Shown here: in pieces, positions 52,603 to 59,172 of the stretch
Position numbering within the stretch: position 1 is the first letter of the stretch
Layout: each line of letters starts with the position of its first letter
Source: Novosphingobium huizhouense
GTDB taxonomy: Bacteria; Pseudomonadota; Alphaproteobacteria; Sphingomonadales; Sphingomonadaceae
NCBI RefSeq assembly: GCF_020179475.1
Contig: NZ_JAILXZ010000003.1
Location: 248,001 to 312,000 of the forward strand
Direction of reading: 5' to 3'
Length of the DNA: 64,000 nucleotides
Made by a program: the position numbers and the translations under genes
The notes under the pieces: generated by a model
Database searches by the model: none
What the model saw: the letters and a program-made list of their open reading frames with translations, nothing else
What the model was told of the DNA's origin: nothing

Positions 52603-52974
52603 TCAGGGCAAGTCGAAGATCTCGAATTCCTCGGTCATGAACACGCAGGAATTGGCGAAGTCGATGAAGCCGCGCTCGTCGTCGAGCAGCATCTGCGCCG
52701 CCTCGCGCCCGGCCTCGGAGTTGCCCCGAGCGAAGGCTTCGATGTCGTCCCACCAGATTTCGGTGATGCCGTCGTAGCCTTCCTTGAGCCCGCGGGTGGG
52801 GCGGAACGATTCGTTGTAGTCGGGCAGGCGCGTGTGGCTCTGGACATAGCGCCGCGCGCCGATTGCCTCGGCCACCGAGCGGACCTTGGGTCCGTGCTGT
52901 TCGAGCCAGTAGCGCTGGAACTCCTTGACCGAGAGATCGGGGTGGCGACGGATGCAGTAGACCATCTTGAGCAT
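52603..52974 (-). CDS. EthD-domain protein
   Basis: 123 residues, ferredoxin-like alpha/beta fold of the EthD/dimeric barrel family: M-L-K-M-V-Y-C-I-R-R-H-P-D-L-S-V-K-E-F, W-L-E-Q-H-G-P-K-V and D-G-I-T-E-I-W-W-D-D. EthD-like proteins accompany degradation pathways for ethers, aromatics or terpenoids, but no such cluster is here. GGAAGAGGATCC precedes the ATG. Confidence 0.85.
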   Translation of the reverse strand: MLKMVYCIRRHPDLSVKEFQRYWLEQHGPKVRSVAEAIGARRYVQSHTRLPDYNESFRPTRGLKEGYDGITEIWWDDIEAFARGNSEAGREAAQMLLDDERGFIDFANSCVFMTEEFEIFDLP

Positions 52975-53039
52975 GGAGGATCCTCTTCCCGGTGTTTTGT
53001 GGAAGAGGGTGGCCCACTACGGCCCCGTGGGCAAGCGGC

Positions 53040-53576
53040 TCAAGCCGCCTCGACCTCGACGAATTCGGGGAAGAAGCGCGGCGGGCGCGTCGACCAGCCG
53101 GGTGCGGTGGCGGCGGCTTCGCTGATCGTCTGGAGCAGGCCGCGGCGGCGCTGCGGGGCGATCTGCGGCAGCGCCGCGGCGCCACAGAAGGCGGCAGGGA
53201 GCCAGGGGCGCACCTCAGCGCCGAGGAGGCGCTCGTAGAGGAAGCGGAAGGCAGGAAAGCCGCAGAGATAGTCCTGGCCGAGATCGAACGCGGCGAGGCG
53301 GACGAGCTTGCCGACGAAGCATTCGAGGCCCGCGGCGCCCGGCCCTTCGGGCAGCATCGCGCGCACGACGTCGAGTTCCTGGTAGACGATGTACTGGGTG
53401 CGGATCGACGCGGCCTCGGCGGCGTCGCGCGCCCAGACCCGGAACGCGTCCTGGCGCAGCAGGCCGATGTCGAGGCTGCGGCGGATGTAGCGCTGGGCGC
53501 CGGCCGTGAAGCCTGCGAACTCCCGCATCTCGGCGAAGATCTGCATCGCGCTGCCGCCGTGGATCGATTCGCTCAT
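53040..53576 (-). CDS. hypothetical protein (178 residues)
   Basis: Not recognised. Starts M-S-E-S-I-H-G-G-S-A-M-Q-I-F; an internal ATG (53546) is an alternative. Mostly helical and hydrophobic-rich, without a signal peptide or clear membrane helix; Cys in G-L-E-C-F-V-G-K and Y-L-C-G-F, and a Pro-rich acidic C-terminus. Codon use matches the genome. It lies between the EthD and SDR genes in the same direction, with 65- and 176-base gaps. Confidence 0.55.
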   Translation of the reverse strand: MSESIHGGSAMQIFAEMREFAGFTAGAQRYIRRSLDIGLLRQDAFRVWARDAAEAASIRTQYIVYQELDVVRAMLPEGPGAAGLECFVGKLVRLAAFDLGQDYLCGFPAFRFLYERLLGAEVRPWLPAAFCGAAALPQIAPQRRRGLLQTISEAAATAPGWSTRPPRFFPEFVEVEAA

Positions 53577-53752
53577 CGCACAGGCTCGCACATCGCCGGG
53601 ACTCCGTGGCGCGCGAGCGGGGACTGTCGGCGACCGAGGATGATCTAGCGCGTGCGTGGTTAGAACGCCGTTAAGCGCGCAATCCGCAGCGTAACCAAGG
53701 ACTTGGCGCGTAGGGGCGGGGCCTGCGCGGTAACGCTTGCCGGCGCCCTGCC

Positions 53753-54529
53753 TCAGGCATTGCGCGCCATCAGCCCGCCGTCCACCGGGATCGTCGCGCC
53801 GGTGAGGAACGAGGCCGCCGGCAGGCACAGGCTGAGCGTCATGTGCGCGACCTCCTCGGGCGCGCCGTAGCGGCGAAGCGCGGTGCGGCGCTTGGCGTAG
53901 AGTTCCTTGTGCTCGTCCGGGATCGCCGCGGTCATGCCGGTCAGGATTGGACCCGGGCAGATGCAGTTGACGGTGATGCCGTCCTTGCCGAATTCGACCG
54001 CGAGGCTGCGGGTGAGCCCGGTGACGCCCGCCTTGGCGGCGCTGTAGGCGCTCTGGTGGAGCGTGGCGCCCAGCGCCTCGGTCGAGGCGATGTTGACGAT
54101 CCGGGGCGAAGCCGACTTGCGCAGCCAGGGCAGCGCGGCGCGGATCATGCGCTGGTGCGAGGTCAGCAGCACCGCGATGGTCCGGTCCCACACCGCGTCG
54201 TAGGCCGGGTCCTCGAGCGGGGTCGCCGCGGCGATCCCGGCGTTGTTGACGACGATGTCGATGCCGCCGAACGCATCCGCGACCTCGCCCACAAAGGCTT
54301 CGAGCGCGGCGCGATCGGTGATGTCGAGCGGCCATGCGCGCGCCGATCCTCCGGCATCGCGGATCGCTTGCGCCACCTGCTCGACCGCATCGCCGTTGAT
54401 GTCGCACAGCGCGACCCGGGCGCCATCGCGCGCAAAGACTTCGGCCGTCGCGCGGCCCATGCCGCTGCCGGCTCCGGTGACGATGGCGGTCAAGCCGGCG
54501 ACGCTGCGCGCCGGGTCCTTGTGCTGCAT
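53753..54529 (-). CDS. SDR-family NAD(P)-dependent oxidoreductase
   Basis: 258 residues, classical short-chain dehydrogenase. Cofactor motif T-G-A-G-S-G-M-G (about 18-25), N-N-A-G (about 93), catalytic I-A-S-T-E...Y-S-A-A-K, C-P-G-P-I-L-T and the C-terminal D-G-G-L-M. Asp in L-C-D-I-N after the second strand suggests NAD(H). 3-oxoacyl-ACP reductase-like or alcohol dehydrogenase activity; substrate unknown. The ATG at 54529 has GAGG ten bases upstream; a TTG at 54535 is possible. Confidence 0.9.
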   Translation of the reverse strand: MQHKDPARSVAGLTAIVTGAGSGMGRATAEVFARDGARVALCDINGDAVEQVAQAIRDAGGSARAWPLDITDRAALEAFVGEVADAFGGIDIVVNNAGIAAATPLEDPAYDAVWDRTIAVLLTSHQRMIRAALPWLRKSASPRIVNIASTEALGATLHQSAYSAAKAGVTGLTRSLAVEFGKDGITVNCICPGPILTGMTAAIPDEHKELYAKRRTALRRYGAPEEVAHMTLSLCLPAASFLTGATIPVDGGLMARNA

Positions 54530-54739
54530 GGACAAGCATCCTCTTTCGACATTTTCTGGTCAGGCATGACTGCACCGATCCGCAAGGCGCCGCAAGCCTG
54601 CGCCGATTGCCCACCTGCTGGCACCATTTGCCAATGGCGAGCCGGCGCGCACCGGGCCAATCCTCTGGAGGTCGGGTAGGCGGCCACGTCGCGTCCAAGC
54701 CCCTGCCCGGCACCCTTCGCGCACGGAGTCGCCCGTTCC

Positions 54740-55153
54740 ATGACCAACCCTCCCGCCCGGCCCGCGCTGATCGCCGCGGCGCTTCTCGTCGCCCTGCCGT
54801 TCGCCGCGCCCGCTTTCGCCCAGGCGAGCCAGGTCATCGCCTTCGCCAGGGGCAACGACAATGCCTCGGTCAAGGGCACGATCGTCGGCGACACCTACAA
54901 GGACTACCTGATCACCGCGCATGCCGGGCAGAAGATGGGCGTCTCGCTGATCACCAAGATCGCCTATTTCAACATCCTGCCGCCGGGCAGCACCGGCGAG
55001 GCGATCTACAACAGCTCGATGGACGGCAACGACGCGACCGGCGTGGTGCTGCCCAAGAGCGGCCAGTACCGCATCCGCGTCTACACGATGGGCGCGGTCA
55101 GCCGGACCAAACAGGCGGTGCCGTTCCAGCTTTCGGTCACGGTGATGAACTGA
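54740..55153 (+). CDS. periplasmic PliG-like (inhibitor of g-type lysozyme) protein
   Basis: 137 residues with a signal peptide (1-27, cleavage after A-F-A). The mature 110 residues follow the PliG/YcgK pattern: V-x-F-A-x-G...A-S-V-K-G-x-I-x-G, Y-K-D-Y-L-I-T-A-x-A-G-Q-K-M-x-V, Y-F-N-I-L-P-P-G-S and S-G-Q-Y-R-I-R-V-Y-x-M. PliG binds and blocks goose-type lysozymes in the periplasm. Some homologues are mis-named DNA breaking-rejoining proteins. It stands alone between convergent trmB and the divergent SDR gene. Confidence 0.75.
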   Translation: MTNPPARPALIAAALLVALPFAAPAFAQASQVIAFARGNDNASVKGTIVGDTYKDYLITAHAGQKMGVSLITKIAYFNILPPGSTGEAIYNSSMDGNDATGVVLPKSGQYRIRVYTMGAVSRTKQAVPFQLSVTVMN

Positions 55154-55181
55154 GCGCGCGCGTCCGGCCGGCGCGCCGCGA

Positions 55182-55898
55182 TCAGCGCCGCCGGTAGCGG
55201 AAGTACCAGACCTCGTGCCCGTAGACGGTGCGCGCCTTGTGTTCGTAGCGCGTCTCGGGCCAGCCGCCGGGGCGCACCTGGAAATCGCGCGGCGCCTGCG
55301 CCAGCCATTCGAACGCATCGACGTGGCGCTGCATCACCATCAGCGCATGGCGCAGGTAGACTGCGTGGTCGGTGCCGAAGCGGAATTCGCCGCCGGGCCT
55401 GAGCTTGGCGGCGAACAGCGCCACCGGCCCGTCGTTCATCATCCGCCGCTTGGCGTGGCGCGCCTTGGGCCAGGGATCGGGGTGCAGCAGGTAGAGGAAC
55501 GAGAGGCTGCCGTCGGGGATCCGGCGCAGCACCTCGAGCGCATCGCCATGATGGATGCGCACGTTGCGAATCGGCGGGTGCGCGCCACCGTCGCCGTCGA
55601 GGTGGGTGAGCGCCTGGGCCACGCCGTTGAGGAACGGTTCGGCGCCGATGAAGCCGTGATCGGGAAGCATGTCGGCGCGCGCGGCCATGTGCTCGCCCCC
55701 ACCGAAGCCGATCTCGAAGTGCAGCGGGCAATCGTGGCCGAACAGCGCGCGGGCCGTGACCGGCCCTTCTGCGGGCACGGCGATCTGCGGCAGCAGGTTG
55801 TCGACCAGCGCCTGCTGGCCGGCGCGCAGGGGCTTGCCCTTGGCGCGGCCGTAGAGGCGGTTGATCGTGGTCGGGTCACCGGGCTTGTAGGCGGTCAT
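55182..55898 (-). CDS. trmB: tRNA (guanine-N7)-methyltransferase
   Basis: 238 residues, SAM-dependent enzyme modifying G46 of tRNA. E-I-G-F-G-G-G-E-H is the SAM loop; L-H-P-D-P-W-P-K-A-R-H-A-K-R-R is the TrmB signature; F-G-T-D-H and T-R-Y-E follow. The start is the ATG at 55898. Confidence 0.96.
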   Translation of the reverse strand: MTAYKPGDPTTINRLYGRAKGKPLRAGQQALVDNLLPQIAVPAEGPVTARALFGHDCPLHFEIGFGGGEHMAARADMLPDHGFIGAEPFLNGVAQALTHLDGDGGAHPPIRNVRIHHGDALEVLRRIPDGSLSFLYLLHPDPWPKARHAKRRMMNDGPVALFAAKLRPGGEFRFGTDHAVYLRHALMVMQRHVDAFEWLAQAPRDFQVRPGGWPETRYEHKARTVYGHEVWYFRYRRR

Positions 55899-56036
55899 GG
55901 AGCGCGCCGATGGCAGGCAGGGCGCGATTTGGCAACAACCGCGCCACGCCGCGCCCGCCGAGCGGTTCGCGGACGGAGGCGGTTCCACGAAAAAATTGGG
56001 ATGGACGCCGACCGGGCGCTGTGTTGATCACCCGTC

Positions 56037-56891
56037 ATGACGATACCGGACCCGGCCGCGCCGGCGCTCGACGCATCGCTGGACGCGCTGACCGAGCGCG
56101 AACGGGAGATCCTGCGCCTGCTCGCCGGCGGGCACACGGTCAAGTCGATCGCCGCCGAACTCGGACGGTCGGAAGCCTCTATCAACGAGCGGCTGCGCGA
56201 TGCCCGCCGCAAAACCGGGGTCGGCAGCAGCCGCGAACTCGCCCGCCTGCTCGAGGCGCGCTGCGCGGCACAGAAAAATCGGGACGAGAAAATCGATCTG
56301 CCAAGGCACGGCGATTCCGTGGATGAACGGTGCAGGCCGCCCTCGCCGCGGCGGCGCAGATCGAAAGGAAGCATCGCCATGTTCGTCCTCCTGCCCGTCG
56401 CCGCGTTCGGCGGCCTGCTCACGCTTGCCGGACAGCCTTGGCACGCCGCAACGCCCGAACCGGCGACGGTCGGCGCAGCGGCCGGCGGTCCCTCGCCGCT
56501 CGCGGGGCGCTGGTCGCTCGACGTCGCCCGCATCCCGGCCGAGGAGCGGCCGCAACACGTGACGATCAGCTTCGCCACCGCCGCCGACCGAAGCTGGACC
56601 ACCGAGGTCGAATTCGTCGCGCCCGACGGCTCGGTCCGGACGGCGCGGTCGGTCGCGCGGACCGATGGCGTCCCGGTTCCGGTGCGGGGAACCTTCGCGG
56701 CGATCGACAGCGCCTCGCTCCGCCAGCCCGCCCCGGACACGCTGGTGATGACGCTGGGCAAGGACGGCCGGCCCGTCTCGACCCGCGTCTACGCCGTTGC
56801 GCCGGACCGCCGGACGATGACCGAAACGATCGTCTGGGCAGGCCAGGCGCTGCCGCGCCTCGAGACAACGGTATTCACCAGGATCGACTGA
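56037..56891 (+). CDS. membrane-anchored LuxR-type regulator with periplasmic domain
   Basis: 284 residues. Residues 15-75 are a LuxR-type helix-turn-helix (L-T-E-R-E-R-E-I-L-R-L-L-A-G-G-H and S-I-A-A-E-L-G-R-S). A basic stretch (R-R-R-R-S-K, 105-110) leads into a single helix (about 113-131), and the last 150 residues are a beta-rich domain likely in the periplasm (S-L-D-V-A-R-I-P...T-E-T-I-V-W). The layout resembles ToxR-type one-component regulators but with a LuxR DNA-binding domain. Ligand and targets unknown; no kinase or receiver domain. Confidence 0.75.
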   Translation: MTIPDPAAPALDASLDALTEREREILRLLAGGHTVKSIAAELGRSEASINERLRDARRKTGVGSSRELARLLEARCAAQKNRDEKIDLPRHGDSVDERCRPPSPRRRRSKGSIAMFVLLPVAAFGGLLTLAGQPWHAATPEPATVGAAAGGPSPLAGRWSLDVARIPAEERPQHVTISFATAADRSWTTEVEFVAPDGSVRTARSVARTDGVPVPVRGTFAAIDSASLRQPAPDTLVMTLGKDGRPVSTRVYAVAPDRRTMTETIVWAGQALPRLETTVFTRID

Positions 56892-56910
56892 CGCGACGCC
56901 GCTTGCCGCA

Positions 56911-56944
56911 CGAAAAACGCCCCGCGCTTTCGGGCGCGGGGCGT
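56911..56944 (-). terminator. intrinsic terminator of ctrA
   Basis: ACGCCCCGCGC pairs with GCGCGGGGCGT; on the minus strand the stem is followed by TTTTTCG, 29 bases after the ctrA stop. It also lies just after the LuxR-type gene, so it may act on both strands. Confidence 0.85.
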
Positions 56945-56972
56945 CAGGGGTAATGCGGTGTGCAGCGGCGCG

Positions 56973-57674
56973 TCAGGCGGCCTCGATCTCGCTCATGTCG
57001 TCGGGATCGCGCAGCACGTAGCCGCGGCCCCAGACCGTCTCGATGTAGTTTTCGCCGCCGCAGGCATGCGCCAGCTTCTTGCGCAGCTTGCAGATGAACA
57101 CGTCGATGATCTTGAGCTCGGGCTCGTCCATGCCGCCGTAGAGGTGGTTGAGGAACATTTCCTTGGTCAGCGTGGTGCCCTTGCGCAAGCTCAGCAGCTC
57201 GAGCATCGCGTATTCCTTGCCGGTCAGATGGACGCGGGCGGCATCGACCTCGACCGTCTTGGCGTCGAGGTTGACCGAGAGCTTGCCGGTGCGGATGACC
57301 GACTGCGAGTGGCCCTTCGAGCGGCGCACCACGGCGTGGATGCGGGCGATCAGCTCCTCGCGGTGGAACGGCTTGGTCACGTAGTCGTCGGCGCCGAAGC
57401 CGAACGAGCGGACCTTGCTGTCCATTTCCGAAATGCCCGACAGGATCAGCACCGGGGTCTGCACCTTGGCGACGCGCAGCTTCTTGAGCACGTCGTACCC
57501 GTGCATGTCGGGCAGGTTGAGGTCGAGCAGGATGATGTCGTAGTCGTAGAGCTTGCCCAGATCGAGGCCTTCTTCACCGAGGTCGGTGGAGTAGACGTTG
57601 AATCCCTCGGCGCTCAGCATGAGCTCGATCGCCTTGGCGGTGGTCGGCTCGTCCTCGATCAGCAGCACGCGCAT
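56973..57674 (-). CDS. ctrA: cell-cycle response regulator CtrA
   Basis: 233 residues. Receiver domain (1-115) starting [12 protein letters not shown], phosphoacceptor Asp51 in [16 protein letters not shown]; OmpR/PhoB-type winged helix (about 125-230) with [16 protein letters not shown]. The C-terminus ends E-I-E-A-A, close to the Ala-Ala ending that marks CtrA for ClpXP. AGGGGGC precedes the ATG. Controls cell-cycle, motility and gene-transfer-agent genes in alphaproteobacteria. Confidence 0.97.
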   Translation of the reverse strand: MRVLLIEDEPTTAKAIELMLSAEGFNVYSTDLGEEGLDLGKLYDYDIILLDLNLPDMHGYDVLKKLRVAKVQTPVLILSGISEMDSKVRSFGFGADDYVTKPFHREELIARIHAVVRRSKGHSQSVIRTGKLSVNLDAKTVEVDAARVHLTGKEYAMLELLSLRKGTTLTKEMFLNHLYGGMDEPELKIIDVFICKLRKKLAHACGGENYIETVWGRGYVLRDPDDMSEIEAA

Positions 57675-57744
57675 AATAGTGCCCCCTAAAGCCAGTCCTG
57701 GCGCGGATCCTTCCAATTCCCTTCGAACCGGACCCGGTGCTTCA

Positions 57745-57777
57745 TTAACCATAGGGTGAATGAACGTTAAAGGTTAA
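57745..57777 (-). promoter_or_regulatory. candidate CtrA half-sites upstream of ctrA
   Basis: TTAACCAT (57745-57752) equals the known CtrA half-site; GTTAA words follow at 57766 and 57773. No full TTAA-N7-TTAA is seen. The position 70-100 bases before the start suggests autoregulation. Confidence 0.55.
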
Positions 57778-57891
57778 TTTATCGTAACCGCGACGAGGCG
57801 AGGAAGATCGTTTCCGATATATTCCGCGCATCTACGTGGTTTTACGGGTAGCTCGCAGAGCACCTGCGCAAGCAGGTTGCGCCCGCGCCGT

Positions 57892-58902
57892 TCAGACTCC
57901 GGCGACTCCGAGCGTTGCCGCGGCTTCGCGCAGGCGCCGCGAATTGTCCTGGTCGTTGCGCAGCGCCGCGAGGCCTTCCTGGAGCGCGCGCGCCGCACGC
58001 GCCGGCTGGCCGAGCTGCATGCAGCTGCGCATCAGCATGATCCAGCCCTCCGGATTTTCCGGCTGCACCCTGAGCTTCTGCTCGAGCCCGTCGACCATCG
58101 CGCGGACCATGGCTTCCTGCTGGCCCTTGGGGAGATTCGCCGCGGCGCGCATTTCCGCCGAACTGGGACCCGGAATCGCGCCCGAGGCGAGCTTGGCGCC
58201 ATCGGTCGCGAGACCGCCGGCGGGTGCAGCGAACTGCGCTTCGGCCAGCCGCTTCTCGACGTCGATCTTGTGCTTGTCGGCGACGTCGCGAATCACCTTG
58301 CGGATGTCTTCGGCGTAGGGCGCATCGGACGGGGTATCGGCGAGCAGCGCGAACCAGGCGTTGATCGCGCGGCGATGGTTGCCGGCAAGATCCATCGCCA
58401 CGGCCTCGAAGTAGCGGGCGCGGGCGTCCTTGGGATCGAGCTTGAGCGCCTTGTCGAAGGCCGCGCGGGCATCGCGCGGGATACGCCCTTCGGTATTGCT
58501 CGCCAGCACCAGCGCCTCGCCGAGGAAGGAGAAGGTCTCGGCATGCTCCGGATCGAGCTTGGTCGCCTTCTTCAGCGCGGTCGCCGCTTCGGCGTAGCGT
58601 TCGGTCTGGAAGTAGGACCAGCCGAGCATGCGCCAGCCCTCGGCATCGTCGGGATTGTCGGCGAGGCGCTTTTCGAGCTTCGCGATCACGTCGTCGACCG
58701 ACGGAGTCTGGCTTTCGGCGGGAGCCGGCGGTTGCGGCTGGACCCGGGCGGCGTCCTCGCGCGGGTGGCGCAAGGCGGCGAGACCGCCCGCAGCGAGCGC
58801 CACGGCCGCGGCGAGGCCGAGCACGACCTTGCCGGTGCGGGCCGATCCTGCGGCAGGCAGATCGGTGGCGGCGGCGCGCGTTCGGGGATCGGCCTCGGTC
58901 AT
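57892..58902 (-). CDS. TPR protein resembling cytochrome c biogenesis factor CcmI
   Basis: 336 residues. N-terminal cytoplasmic stretch, a membrane helix (about 25-45), then TPR repeats (about 70-200; W-R-M-L-G-W-S-Y-F-Q-T-E-R-Y, A-A-F-D-K-A-L-K-L-D-P) and a C-terminal helical region with W-I-M-L-M-R-S-C-M-Q-L-G. Layout and sequence resemble the periplasmic TPR part of CcmI/CycH, which delivers apocytochrome c for haem attachment. It is divergent from the multihaem cytochrome module starting at 59173, but no other ccm gene is in view, so the assignment is tentative. Confidence 0.7.
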   Translation of the reverse strand: MTEADPRTRAAATDLPAAGSARTGKVVLGLAAAVALAAGGLAALRHPREDAARVQPQPPAPAESQTPSVDDVIAKLEKRLADNPDDAEGWRMLGWSYFQTERYAEAATALKKATKLDPEHAETFSFLGEALVLASNTEGRIPRDARAAFDKALKLDPKDARARYFEAVAMDLAGNHRRAINAWFALLADTPSDAPYAEDIRKVIRDVADKHKIDVEKRLAEAQFAAPAGGLATDGAKLASGAIPGPSSAEMRAAANLPKGQQEAMVRAMVDGLEQKLRVQPENPEGWIMLMRSCMQLGQPARAARALQEGLAALRNDQDNSRRLREAAATLGVAGV

Positions 58903-59172
58903 CGCTTGCTCCTGCCCTGCGCGCCCGATGCGCGCAACGCCTTATCCTGCGCGGCGCATATCGCGCCCGCGCGGGCTCGCGCAAGCGATGGTCGCATTAC
59001 CGTCGGCCGGCGAACCTAAATAGGCGCAAATACGGGACAATTTGCTGCTGGAAAAGTGAACGTCATGCGCTAAGGTCCAGTCCCACACGGGTTCGCGCCA
59101 AACGGGAAAGCAGACTGGGGGCAGTCGCGCGCACGGGCGCGGGTCTCCTTGCGGGCGGGGGAAACGGGACCT

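Noticed and set aside
53753..54529. Part of a polyketide or fatty-acid synthesis cluster (FabG)
   Set aside because: No acyl carrier protein, ketosynthase or related gene nearby; only a generic SDR call is supportable.
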